From assembly GCF_036850765.1 (NCBI RefSeq), contig NC_089494.1:228798779-228862778 (forward strand): 64,000 nt of DNA. The letters run 5' to 3'. Below are positions 45,965 to 57,044 of the stretch, piece after piece. Under the pieces are notes generated by a model. That model was not told where the DNA came from. It saw only the letters and a program-made list of their open reading frames with translations, and searched no databases. The stretch comes from Saccopteryx bilineata (taxonomy: Eukaryota > Chordata > Mammalia > Chiroptera > Emballonuridae). The translations under genes and the position numbers were made by a program. Every line of letters begins with the position of its first letter. Position 1 is the first letter of the stretch.

Positions 45965-46176
45965 GTTTTGGCTGAATCAAGCAAATAGTTCTTTAGGATA
46001 ATAAAATTACAGACAATTCGAAGCACTTCTCTTGGACTTTTTGGCTAGTCATATTCCCTTATTTAAAGTGGAACTTCATGCCCATTAAGACAATATCAGC
46101 CGCTTCCCATAGCTTGTGTCTGAAAACCTGGCTAAGCATTACATTCCAACAGTTTTGTAGCCGTGGTCGTGGGCAT

Positions 46177-46229
<53 letters not shown>

Positions 46230-46601
46230 CTAAAAACCCTTCTCTAGTTTGAAAAGTGTTTTTTACTGCACTTCTCCATCCCCTGAGCCACTGGCTGCCT
46301 CTTCCTCCTGCCTCTCACCTCCTCACCAAGCCTGTGTCCATAGCCACAATGTTCCTCCCACATTGTGGTGTTTTCCTGTGACTGATGGGACTTCAGGGAA
46401 AGCAAATGAACATGGAGGACTGGAAAACAGAGGCTTATGACAGCTCCTTGCTCTCTGACACACCTCAGCTTCTGTTCCTGCAGCATGATCTTTCCCACAG
46501 TGCTGGCGTCCCCCGCGCCCCACGCTTCCCCGGTCTGCCTCCCCAGCGCAGGCCCAGGGAGGCAGAGGTGGAGGAAGGGGTCTTCCCACAGGGGCTGTGC
46601 C
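45965..46601. other. Unassigned DNA with a GT microsatellite
   Basis: Nothing beyond the (GT)n tract and a GC-richer approach to the minisatellite. Confidence 0.4.
46181..46226. repeat. (GT)n microsatellite
   Basis: About 23 uninterrupted GT units. Confidence 0.97.
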
Positions 46602-47380
46602 AGTGGGCTCCCACAGTGCGGGCTCCCTCACTGTGGGCTCCCTCACTGCGGGCTCCTCGCTGCGGGCTCCTCGCCGTGGGCTCCCTCGCCGTGGGCTCCC
46701 TCGCCGTGGGCTCCCTCGCCATGGGCTCCCCACTGCGGGCTCCCTCACTGCGGGCTCCCTCACTGTGGGCTCCCTCACTGCGGGCTCCTCGCTGCGGGCT
46801 CCTCGCCGTGGGCTCCCTCGCCGTGGGCTCCCTCGCCGTGGGCTCCCCACTGCGGGCTCCCTCACTGCGGGCTCCCTCACTGTGGGCTCCCTCACTGTGG
46901 GCTCCCCACTGCGGGCTCCTCGCCGCGGGCTCCTCGCCGTGGGCTCCCGCACCCTGTGGGCTCCCGCACCCTGTGGGCTCCCTCACCGTGGGCTCCCTCA
47001 CCGTGGGCTCCCGCACCTTGTGGGCTCCCTCACTGCGGGCTCCCTCACCGCGGGCTCCCTCACTGTGGGCTCCCTCACCGTGGGCTCCCTCACTGCGGAC
47101 TCCCTCACTGTGGGCTCCCTCACTGCGGGCTCCCTCACTGTGGGCTCCCTCACTGCGGACTCCCTCACTGCGGGCTCCCTCACTGCGGACTCCCTCACTG
47201 CGGGCTCCCTCACTGCGGGCTCCCTCACTGCGGACTCCCTCACTGCGGACTCCCTCACTGCGGGCTCCCTCACTGCGGGCTCCCTCACTGTGGGCTCCCG
47301 CACCCTGTGGGCTCCCTCACTGTGGGCTCCCTCACCCTGCGGGCTCCCTCACTGTGGGCTCCCTCTCCCTGCGGCTTCCA
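46602..47380. repeat. GC-rich minisatellite, 15-bp unit
   Basis: About 50 copies of a unit close to GGGCTCCCTCACTGC, with 14-bp (GGGCTCCTCGCTGC, GGGCTCCCCACTGC) and 17-bp (GGGCTCCCGCACCCTGT) variants. A higher-order period of 132 bp is visible: the GGGCTCCTCGCTGC variant at 46650 recurs at 46782 with the same succession of variants after it. Because the main unit is a multiple of three, stops are absent in several frames on both strands, giving frames of up to 393 codons. Confidence 0.96.
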
Positions 47381-50097
47381 GTTGAGACAGGCTAATGGAG
47401 CGGCACAGGCTGGAGATTTCAGGAAGACAGCAAGTTTGAGTATTTATCCCCTGATTTCCTGTCAGGCCACCCCCTCCATGGAGCTCCTTCTTCTGCGTTC
47501 TGGAAACCGCTTCCTCCCTTTGCCATCAGGCCTAGGCATGGCCTCTGTTACTAGCCCTGGACAACTGGACCTTCTCCATTTGTTAGTATCCGTAAGCCCT
47601 GCCCACACATCTTTATAAATAGCCCCCTTAGAGAACTCTGCTCATCTCACCCAGTCTGAGTGTGTCAGCTCTTTCCTGCAGAGACTCCAATACACCCACC
47701 CTTCTGTAACCTTTTGCTGTCCAGCCAATAGCACTGTTCGGTAAATCCCAGCTTAGGCTCATTTTATTTCCTGAAGCCTCTTCATTCCACATGCATCTCT
47801 TCTTGAGCTCTCCCAGCCCCACACAGAAGCACCTAGAGATGCTCTCCTGTGCACAGACTGCTGCACTAAGACCGATGCTCTTCATGCTTAGAGCTGATGT
47901 CTCACAGTGTGCAGGAAGGGTAGCTAATGAGTAGCAGAAGTTGCCAAGTGGTAGCCTGACTGGTTACTGTTGGCCAGTTATCAAACTTCTGAAGAGTACT
48001 TCCAGGCATGACTGAGCAGGTTGTAGAATTAGAAGGAGGGTACTATTATTATCTCCATGTTATAAATACTCCAGAATCCATGCTCATCACACTATACTAA
48101 GCTACAGCTCATAGTGTTTCGAAATTTTTAAATTACCAGTTACATTTGTAATTCAGATTTTACTTTAAAATCATCATTTCTAGTGTCTTAAAAAAAAAAG
48201 GACTGTCTGCCTACTGAGACCCATAGGCCATGGCCAGAGGTAAGTAGGAGTTGCCCTGTTCAGCTAGGGGTGCTCCCCAGCTTGTGACGGTCTCTGAGCA
48301 GCCCGTTTCTGCATTCAGGCCTCCTTCCTGACTTCTGGGGCCTCATTTCTGGGACCCCTGCAGGATAGTGAGTTTATGTGTGGCCGTTTGGAAGCCACTC
48401 ACATGCCCTTATTTCCCACATAAACTCCTAGTTCCCTACCTAGATGAGGTTTGAGGAAGGTGGAGTCTATAGTTTATACTTCTCTCAACACCTAGCACAG
48501 AGCAGGTTGTACTCGATTTAAGAGGGAAGGAGGGAGGGAGGGAGGGAGGAAGGAAGGGGGAGAGCTGTGGATTTGAAGAAAACAACCCACTCAAGTTCAC
48601 TAACTTTACTGAGAAATTTAGGTAACTCAGCAGGACATGGGAGGCACCCTTGCGCTCAGATTGGATTTAATCCCTTAAGAGAGTTTACCTGGAAAGCCTA
48701 ACAAGTAAAGAAAGCCTGTGCACCTTCCTAAACGTAGCTGCTGATGGCACTATTGCTGCTGCTGCTCCCTGCAAGCCCTGGGAGTACAGTTTCTGGGAGA
48801 GAAAATACCCACTGCTGGAGAGGGCTGGAGGGGAGGGGATGGCCTTTTGTGGGTGAAGCAAGAAGGTGAAGGGAAATTTCAAAGAAGCGGTGAATATAGA
48901 GGATCTTGCTGCTGATGGACATGGGTTCCAGAAGGCACAGAGATGTGGAAGTTGAGCAGGGGGGAGTGGAAGCAGAGAAGGAATGTGTAGAGTCACACTG
49001 GGAGCTGGAGTGATGAGGAGTGACCTGGGGCCGTGGGTGACAGATGTTAAAAAGGGAGCCGGACATGTTGGAGTTATTCCTAGTGGTCTCCAAGGTGGAC
49101 TGTGGTGGTGAGGCCGTGAGTGTTGGCAGAAAGGCAGGGATGGAAGGGAAAGGATTTTCCAGCACACAGAGCTTTGGGTCCCCTCTTCAGTCCTGTTTTC
49201 TCCTGGAGTATGAGTATGTGACATGTGGTAGTGCTTATTCAAAGGCAAGTATTGCTGTGGAGTTTGCAGCCCTGTAAGGGATGGTGCCTTTTGCATTTGT
49301 GAATGCACGCAAAATTTGCAAGCTTTCAGTAGAATGGATGTTACTATAGTAACACAGCTAAGATGCTTTCTTCAGTTTTGTTAAGAATGCTTAAGTCTTA
49401 TTTTTTCATTGTAATATCCTTTGGCCTTTTTATTGCAAGTTTTATTATTCCATCTTATTATAGTTTGACCTGTTTTTGTAGGACCAAATGACTTCAAGAA
49501 ATAGATGCCAATTTAAGAAAATGAATCATTTTTCCTAAGACAGGGGCTTCTGCATTTGTAATGGTGTAATCGGCATACCTATCAATATAGGAATATGAAG
49601 AGCTTATAGTGTTTGCAGCTGTCTCTTCAGTTTAATATGCGAGGACAGGAAGCCTCACAAACTCCTCCTCCTGGGTAGGAAAAATGATAGGTTGGGGTTG
49701 CAGAGTTGGCCAAGCCTTGGGGTTCTTGGTCCTTGCTGAGCAGGGTCAGATGCCTGAGCGCCAGCAGGCAAGCCAGGGACTTTTCCATCAGCAGAGATCA
49801 GCTGTGTTGGGTCACTCTTGTTCACTCCCCTTGAGACTTCATGGAAAAGTACAGAATTTGCAGATCTTGTTAACTTCTATTGCCATGGCCTCCATGGATT
49901 TGGGGAACGGGGTCATGACCGAAGTTGTGTGAAATCCCCTCTTCTCCCCAAAGCAGTGAGCTTTCAGGGGGAAAAAGACCTGAGGATACCCCCCCAGTGC
50001 TGAACAGCTTCCCTGATTCTCTGCTCTCCTTGCATCTGGCACCTGCCCTCAGGGTGTTGGGGAGGAGAATCACCCCAGAAAGTTTCTTCGTCTGTCC
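47381..50097. other. Unassigned DNA
   Basis: No gene supported. 48685-49308 (207 codons, minus strand) and 48728-49165 (145 codons) are open in C-rich sequence of low complexity, overlapping each other in different frames, with no domain I recognise. 48530-48555 is a GGGA/GGAA simple repeat. Confidence 0.4.
48518..48557. repeat. (GGGA)n purine repeat
   Basis: Several GGGA units in a longer A/G-only stretch. Confidence 0.85.
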
Positions 50098-50323
50098 AAA
50101 AGAATCATAATGGCAGCCATGGTCAGGTAGCTCAGTTGGTTAGAGCATCATCCTGATACACCAAAGTTGCCATCCCTTCCCCAGTCAGGGCACATACAAG
50201 AAACAACCAATAAATGCATGAATAAGTGGAACAACAAATCAATGTTTCTCTCCCCCCACCTCTCTCTCAACTCCCTTCCTCTCTTTCTAAAATCTGTAAA
50301 TTATTTAAAAAGAATCATAATGG
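50098..50323 (+). mobile_element. Bat tRNA-derived SINE
   Basis: Element 50114-50307 between perfect 16-bp duplications AAAAGAATCATAATGG (50098-50113, 50308-50323). Head 'ggtcaggtagctcagttggt', 'agtcagggcacatacaagaa', CT-rich stretch and short A-rich tail. Same family as the pair at 40709-41185. Confidence 0.92.
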
Positions 50324-50415
50324 TACCCATCTTATAGGGTTGTTGTAGGAATTAAGTGAATTAAACAATGTCTGGCATATAGTAAGGACTATCTAACTGA
50401 GTGTTATAGGCCTTA
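50324..50415 (+). repeat. MIR-like fragment
   Basis: 'catcttatagggttgttgta', 'aattaagtgaattaaacaat' and 'tctggcatatagtaagg' follow the MIR 3' order. Confidence 0.6.
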
Positions 50416-51303
50416 TTCTGATGACAGTGAACAATGACAGTGGGTGTCGGGCCAGCCCCCAGTGCCCCTTTATGTGAGATGTAACCAGAGTTGTCTCTGA
50501 GTGGGTCGTCCTGATCCGGCCCCCTCATAGCACTTGTTCATGTTTCCTGCCCATGCTCTCCAGTCGTCGGTTCTCATGCAGCTGAGATGCCCACCGGATG
50601 GGACAGCTTTAGACCGGAGAGATTCTGAATCAGAGCCAGAGGCCTCCATCGCTGACCACTGACCACATGTCGTGTGTGTATTGTTATTCAGTTTCCCTTT
50701 GTGGCTAAGGAGTGGACACCTAAGTACTGCTTCTTTATATAGAAGGCTCTGACAGCACATTTGCTGATTAAAAGGGAGGCCTCACAGAGCATTCATTTTG
50801 AAATGCATAGTAGTACTTACAAACCAGGACTATTTCAGGCTGAAATAGGGAGGGCATGCTTTTTGTTTACTTCCTCCTAATGAGAATGCCTCAGAAGTTT
50901 AAAAGCTGTTATTGTGCCCTCTTCCTCTTCCTCAACATTTCAGCTACCCAGTCTAAGAAGCTGCTGACCAGTGCTGTCCTTAAAGTTGTCATTTAGCTTT
51001 GAAAGGAATCCTCGTTCACTCTCCCCTTAGAATTGTAGCACGCTGCCTTTGTTGACCAAATGTGTACTGAAATTTTTAATATATTTCAAATTCTATCTGA
51101 TTCCTGTCTCCTCTGGGAGGTAGTCCTTGACCTCCATCCAATTATGTGAAATATTTCCTCCTCTGTGCTATTTCTGGACTGGCACATACCATTGTTGTTG
51201 TACTCATTGCACTGCTTTAACATTTAATGGTTATTTAATAATGCCTATTATGTGCCAGGGACAGGTAGACTCCAAAAATCTAACCGCACATGAGACCCCA
51301 GAG
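50416..51303. other. Unassigned DNA with a possible L2 piece
   Basis: 51090-51140 ('cctgtctcctctgggaggta') resembles sense L2. Nothing else recognised. Confidence 0.4.
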
Positions 51304-51512
51304 CAGTGCTGTCTAATAGAACTTCCAGGGGTGACGGAAGTGTTCGGTGTCTGCCTTGTGCATTCTGCTAGCCATTATCCACGTGACTATGAGCACTTGA
51401 AATGTGGCTTGTGCAACTGAGGAAGTAATTGTGCCACTTTATTAATTTAAATTTACATTTAAATAGTAACATATGGCTAATGACTACTGTATGGAACAGC
51501 ATAGCTCTAGAC
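51296..51512. mobile_element. hAT-Charlie MITE (MER5-type relic)
   Basis: The element (51304-51504) begins CAGTGCTGTCTAATAGAAC and ends TATGGAACAGCATAG, diverged inverted repeats. The middle contains 'gagcacttgaaatgtggctt', a block known from old mammalian hAT-Charlie MITEs. Flanking octamers CCCCAGAG and CTCTAGAC agree at five of eight positions, compatible with an old 8-bp duplication. Confidence 0.65.
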
Positions 51513-51610
51513 TATATACTTCATAAAGACAGAGATCTTTCTCTTTTGATTATCACAGTACTCACAGCACCAAGAACAATGCCTGGCACTTGGTATGAAG
51601 GAGGAAAAAA
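51513..51610 (+). repeat. L2 3' end fragment
   Basis: 'tcataaagacagagatcttt', 'acagcaccaagaacaatgcc', 'tggcacttggtatgaagg'. Confidence 0.55.
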
Positions 51611-51635
51611 AAAAAGCAGAGGGTAAAGAGAGGTG

Positions 51636-51685
51636 GGAATGAGGGAGGGAGAGAGGGAGGGAGGCAGGGAGGGAGGGAGGGAGAA
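51636..51685. repeat. (GGGA)n purine repeat
   Basis: GGGAGGGA-type units over about 50 bp, A/G only apart from one C. Confidence 0.9.
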
Positions 51686-51894
51686 AGTCCAGGTCTGTCC
51701 TCATACAGCTTTAGAGTAGAGACTTATTGTTTATATATTTGTTTACAAATCTTTAAGCCTTGAAGGCAAGGAGTTTTCTTTGCCCTTACCCTTAGACCCA
51801 TTGTCTAGAACCATATTGAGACCACAGAAGTTGCTCAAAAAATGTAGTAAGTTGGACTGAATCAGTTGCTGAATAAATACAATACAAGCAGGAG

Positions 51895-52090
51895 CTTGAC
51901 CTGTGGTGGCGCAGTGGATAAAGCATCGACCTGGAACTCTGAGGTTGCTGGTTCAAAACCCTGGGCTTACCTGGTCAAGGCACATATGGGAAGCAGCTAC
52001 TATGAGTTGATGCTTCCTGCTTCTCTCTCTCTCTCTCTCTTTCTCTCTGTTTCTCCTCTATCTAAAAATCAATTAAAAAATTTTAAAAAC
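51895..52090 (+). mobile_element. SINE half of the chimera
   Basis: Pol III A box TGGCGCAGTGG and a B-box-like GGTTCAAAACC are present, followed by CACATATGGGAAGCAGC, a CT run and 'tctaaaaatcaattaaaaaa'. Compared with the SINE at 4646 it has a small insertion before 'gagttgatgcttcctgc'. Confidence 0.88.
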
Positions 52091-54899
52091 CCCACCAAAT
52101 TTAACAATCTAGAAGAAATGGATAAATTTCTAGAACAATACAATCTTCCTAGACTGAGTCATGAAGAAGCAGAAAGCCTAAACAGAACCAGGGAGGAAAT
52201 AGAAACAACTATCAAAAACCTCCCCAAAAATAAAAGTCCAGGGCCAGACGGCTATACTAGTGAATTCTATCAAACATTCAAAGAAGACTTGGTTCCTATT
52301 CTATTCAAAGTCTTCCAAAAAACTGAAGAAGCAGCAGCAATCCTGCCAAACACATTTTATGAGGCCAACATAACCCTCATACTGAAACCTGGCAAGGACA
52401 ATACAAAAAAAGAAAACTACAGACCAATATCTCTAATGAATACAGATGCTAAAATACTAAACAAAATACTAGCAAATCAAATACAACAACACATTAAAAA
52501 AAATAATTCATCATGATCAAGTGGGATTCATCCCAGAATCACAAGGATGGTTCAACATACGTAAAATGGTTAATGTAATACACCATATTAACAAAACAAA
52601 GAACAAAAACCATACTATCTTATCAATAGATGCAGAAAAGGCATTCAATAAAATGCAACATCATTTTATGTTTAAAACAACAAAATGGGTATAGAAGGAA
52701 AATATCTCAATATAATAAAGGCCATTTATGATAAACCATCAGCTAACATCATATTAAATGGCATAAAACTGAGGACTTTTCCCCTAAAGTCAGGAACAAG
52801 ACAAGGTTGTCCACTCTCTCCACTCTCATTTAACGTAGTGCTGGAAGTTCTAGCATGAGCAATCAGACAAGAAAAAGAAATAAAAGGCATTCATACTGGG
52901 AAAGAAGAAGTAAAGGTATCACTTTTTGCAGATGATATGATCCTATACATCAAAAACCCCAAAGACTCCACAAAAAGACTACTAGAAACAATAAAACAAT
53001 ACAGTAAGGTTGCAGAATACAAAATTAATATACGAAAGTCCATTGCCTTCCTATATGCCAACAATGAAACAGCAGAAAATGAGCTCAAAAAAATAATTCC
53101 CTTCATAGTTGCAACAAAAAAATAAAATACCTGAGAATAAACATAACAAAGAAGGTAAAGGACCTATATAATGAAAACTACAAAGCATTTTTAAGGGAAA
53201 TCGAAAAAGACATAATGAAACAGTAAAATATTCTTTGTTCTTGGATAGGAAAAATAAATATAGTCAAAATGACTATATAACTCAAAGCGATATACAAATT
53301 TAATGCAATTCCCATCAAAATTCCAATGTCTTAAAGAAATGGAACAAAAAAATCATCAGGTTTATATGGAATTATAAAAAAAACCCAATAAAATAAAAAA
53401 TTAAATTAAAAAAAACCCAAATAGCCAAAGCAATCCTAAGGAAAAAGAACAAAGCTGGGGGCATTACACTACCTGACTTCAAATTATATTATAGAGCCAC
53501 GATAATCAAAACAGCATGATATTGGCAGAAAAATAGACGTTCAGACCAATGGAACAGAATAGAGAACTCAGAAATAAAACCACACGTATATGGTCAAATA
53601 ATTTTTGATAAAGGAGCAAACAACACACAATGGAGAAAAGAAAGCCTCTTCAACAAATGGTGCTGGGAAAACTGGAAAGCCACATGCAAAAGAATGAAAC
53701 TCTACTACAGTTTGTCCCCTTGTACTAAAATTAATTCAAAATTGATCAAAGACCTAATATAGGACCGGAAACATTAAATTACGTAGAAGAAAACATAGGT
53801 ACTAAACTCACGGACCTTGGTTATAAAGAGCACTTTATGAATTTGACTCCAAAGGCAAGGGAAGTAAAGGCAAAGATAAATGAATGGGACTATATCAGAC
53901 TAAGAAGCTTTTGCTCAGCAAGAGAAACTGACAACAAAATAAACAGACAGCCAACTAAATGGAGTTGATATTTTCAAACAACAGCACAGATAAAGGCCTA
54001 ATATCCAAAATATACAAAGAAGTTATAAAACTCAACAACAAACAACAAACAATCCAATAAAAAAATGGGAAGAGGACATGAACAGACACTTCTCCCAGAA
54101 AGAAATACAAATGGCCAACAGATATATGAAAAGATGCTCATCTTCATTAGCTATTAGAGAAATGCAAATCAAAACTACAATGAGATACCACCTCACACCT
54201 GTTAGATTAGCTATTATCAACAAGACAGGTAATAAGTGTTGAAGAGGCTGTGGAGAAAAAGGAACCCTCATCCACTGTTGGTGGGAATGTAAAGTAGTAC
54301 AACCATTATGGAAGAAAGTATGGTGGTTCCTCAAAAAATTAAAAATAAACTACCATATGACCCAGCAATTCCTCTACTGGGTATATACCCCCAAAACTCA
54401 AACACATTGGTACATAAAGACACATGCAGCCCCATGTTCATTGCAGCATTGTTCACAGTAGCCAAGACATGGAAACAACCAAAAAGCCTTTCAATAGATG
54501 ACTGGATAAAGAAGATGTGGTATATGTATATACTATGGAATACTACTCAGCCATAAGAAATGATGACATCGGATCATTTACAACAACATGGATGGACCTT
54601 GATAACATTATACCGAGTGAAATTAGTAAATCAGAAAAAACTAAGAACTATAGGATTCCATACATAGGTGGGACTCAGGGACATGGACAAGAGTGTGGTG
54701 GTTACCGGGGGTGGGGGAGAGGATGGGCACAAAGAAAACCAGATAGAAGGTGTGACGGAAGACAATTTGACTTTGGGTAATGAGTATGCAACATAATCAA
54801 ATGTCAAAATAACCTGAAGATGTTTTCTCTAAACTTATGTATCCTGATTGATAAATATCACCCCATTAAAATTAATTTTAAAAATGAAAATAAAAAAAC
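52091..54899 (+). pseudogene. L1 lineage B ORF2 3' part and 3' UTR in the chimera, broken
   Basis: Enters at [19 protein letters not shown], just upstream of the reverse-transcriptase domain. [14 protein letters not shown] and [25 protein letters not shown] lie in the frame 51866-52516, which continues without a stop from the SINE and so gives a 216-codon SINE-L1 fusion frame. Later pieces: '[22 protein letters not shown]' around 52921-53125, a 7-A run at 53346-53352 equal to the one in the inner L1, and a C-terminal piece (54308-54556). At least six frameshifts or stops are visible. 3' UTR G-rich tract at 54704-54726. Confidence 0.88.
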
Positions 54900-54911
54900 T
54901 ACAAGCAGGAG

Positions 54912-55294
54912 AAGACCACTGCCTGGGGCTGTGAGACAGGCAGGCAGATGCCAGAGGCTGCCTCTCCTCCAGGCCCTCTCAGCCCTGCAGGCAGATTTGC
55001 CTTCTCTGGCAGTCCTCACCCCTGGCTCCCTGACTTGGAAATCCAACTGTGGACCACTTAAACCCTTTGTGGAGAGAAAGGGGACCGTGTATACTTTGTT
55101 ATTACCATCCTCAAATTCCTCCCTGTCTTCCTCTTAGCCATGGGTCCTCACAACGCCTTTCTCAGTGCGTGCTTCCTTTGCTGTTCTGCATCTTCTGGCC
55201 TCTCTCCCCCTCCTCTCTTCTGACAGCCACGGCCGGGCTGCCTGATACTCTACAGTCTCTTAACTGCAAGACCCTCAGCGGAATATAGTAGAAA
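54912..55294. other. Unassigned DNA
   Basis: CT-rich, frames of 62-105 codons without signature. Confidence 0.4.
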
Positions 55295-55480
55295 ACAGTG
55301 GTTTTAGGGTTAGACCCCTTAGATTCCAATCTTAGCTCTGCAGCTTACTATTAACATGAACTTGGGCCAATTACAAACCTCTTAGAAGTTCACTTTTCTC
55401 ATCTGTCAGTGACATAACCGTGCTCTCTCTGAAATTTAAGATTATGTAAAGCATCTAGCATGATGCTTGGTGCTCTCTTT
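55295..55480 (+). repeat. MIR
   Basis: 'ggttttagggttagacccc', 'agctctgcagcttactatta', 'acttgggccaattacaaacc', 'cacttttctcatctgtcag' give most of the MIR order. Confidence 0.75.
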
Positions 55481-55601
55481 CTTGTGTGAATATAACTTTT
55501 CCAAATCACCTGAATGCATATAAATTTAAAGTTAGTTTGGGATGTTCAAATTTTACTTACAGTTCACTTACATACTGTTCTACACATCTATTTTTTCCAT
55601 T

Positions 55602-55907
55602 AAAAGATTAAATTACTGCCTGACTGGTGGTGGCTCAGTGGGTAGAGAATCTACCTGAAATACTGAGGTCGCTAGTTCGAAACCCAAAGTCGCCAGCTTC
55701 AGTGTGGGCTGTCCAGCTTGAGTGCAGGATTGTTGATAGAATCCCCAGGTCACAGGCTTGAGCCCTAGGTCACCAGCTTAAGCAAAAGGTCACTGGCTTG
55801 ACTTGAGTTCGAGGTTGGGGTCCAATCCCTGGTCAGGGCATGTGCAAGAAGTAATCAATGCACAACTAAAGTGAAGCAATGTGTTGATGCTTCTCTTTCT
55901 CTCCCTT

Positions 55908-55943
<36 letters not shown>

Positions 55944-55961
55944 AAAAAAGATTAAACTACT
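55602..55961 (+). mobile_element. Bat SINE with internally repeated modules
   Basis: Element 55618-55945 between duplications AAAAGATTAAATTACT and AAAAGATTAAACTACT (55602-55617, 55946-55961; one mismatch). Between the tRNA-like head (B box AGTTCGAAACC) and the body there are five or more variants of a roughly 20-bp module of the type GGTCACCAGCTTGAG (about 55690-55815). CT run and A-rich tail at the end. Confidence 0.88.
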
Positions 55962-56629
55962 AAAAATATAACTGGTATACCGTTTATCTGAAAAAATAGT
56001 TTGTTTTAATTATTGTAATAAAGATAAGCAAGGTCTTAGTGGAGCATAGTGGAAACCTCTTTTACAAGTAAGTAAAAGTCCATTTTTTATCTGTTTTCTC
56101 CATTGCAAATCAAGCAAACTGCCTAATTAAGCCAAATAAACAGAGGAAGAGGAATAAAGTAATGGAAAAAAGCAATTCAGTGAGAGACAGGAAATGAGGA
56201 TGTTCTAAACGTAAACTCATCAGGGTAATTAGGGTTATTTCTAATTCCTCCATGTGTATTTCCAATGCCTCTGTGTGCTCTCTTGACTGTCCAGGTAGGA
56301 AGGGCAACAGTGTAGGCATGTAACTGATCACTGTACAGCAGCCCTCGGAGGCAAAGTCTTGGTTCTCCACGGCTACCATGCACTCCCTCCCCCCAAAAAT
56401 ATCTGAACACGAAACAACCCTTCAATCAACTTAGTCCTTAGGAAGGAAGACACACTGTTTTATAGTTAGCTTTGATTACTATAGTACAAAATTATATTTG
56501 AGAAGTATCAAAAAAGCAGTTTTTTTCCCCAAAGTAAGCAACCAATGTCATAGCATTTACTATAGCACTAACACATTGTTCTTCATTAAAGACTGCAATG
56601 CTAGGAGAATTCTAGATTCTTCTAGATCA
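55962..56629. other. Unassigned DNA
   Basis: Nothing recognised; frames of 82-89 codons at 56110-56425 (minus strand) have no signature. Confidence 0.4.
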
Positions 56630-56750
56630 ATGCTAGATGGGATTGATTCTAGGTTCAGTTCTGCTATCAGTTAGCTGTGTAACCTTAGACAAGTTCTTGA
56701 GGCTTCAGTTTCCTCATCTCTCAACTGAAAAAGAAAGGAGTGTGGTTGTT
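56630..56750 (+). repeat. MIR
   Basis: 'gttagctgtgtaaccttaga' and 'cttcagtttcctcatctctc' are MIR core motifs. Confidence 0.75.
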
Positions 56751-57044
56751 TTACTATATAGAATCCCTTATATTACATATGTCTATGTTTCTTTATTATA
56801 GATACTAAATATGTGAATATTTGTAATAATATATGTTCAGTATATGGGAAAATTAGTATAAATCACCTGAACACCCTTTTACATTTCTTTTAACTGATAC
56901 AGTGTTGGTTATTGGGCAACTTCAGTCTTGGGATTAAAATACAATTTAGGAGCTATAGTCAGTTCATGGGCATAAATACTAAAAGGATGGAGAATTGTTT
57001 TTATGTTTCCCTTTTCTATTCTTAGAACCTTAATGACATTGGTC
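56751..57044. other. Unassigned DNA
   Basis: AT-rich, nothing recognised. Confidence 0.35.

Larger units (their letters stand above)
51883..54911 (+). mobile_element. SINE-L1 chimera with one shared pair of target duplications
   Basis: A near-complete short-type SINE (51895 to about 52090) is joined directly, in the same orientation, to a 5'-truncated L1 (about 52091-54899). The 12-mer TACAAGCAGGAG occurs at 51883-51894, just before the SINE, and at 54900-54911, just after the L1 tail. No copy lies at the SINE-L1 junction. The simplest reading is a single integration of a hybrid cDNA, formed when L1 reverse transcriptase switched template from L1 RNA to SINE RNA. Confidence 0.85.

Noticed and set aside
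46602..47380. CRISPR-like or protein-repeat array
   Set aside because: There are no unique spacers; units are contiguous and grade into each other. It is a minisatellite in a mammalian genome.
46323..47618. Long open frames (up to 393 codons) on both strands resembling a proline-rich, leucine-rich repeat protein
   Set aside because: They are produced by the 15-bp tandem repeat, whose unit length is a multiple of three. Several overlapping frames on both strands are open at once and the peptides are low-complexity.
48685..49308. 207-codon minus-strand frame as a host gene
   Set aside because: A second frame of 145 codons overlaps it, composition is Ser/Pro/His-rich from C-rich DNA, and there is no recognisable domain or splice context. 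I could not support it.
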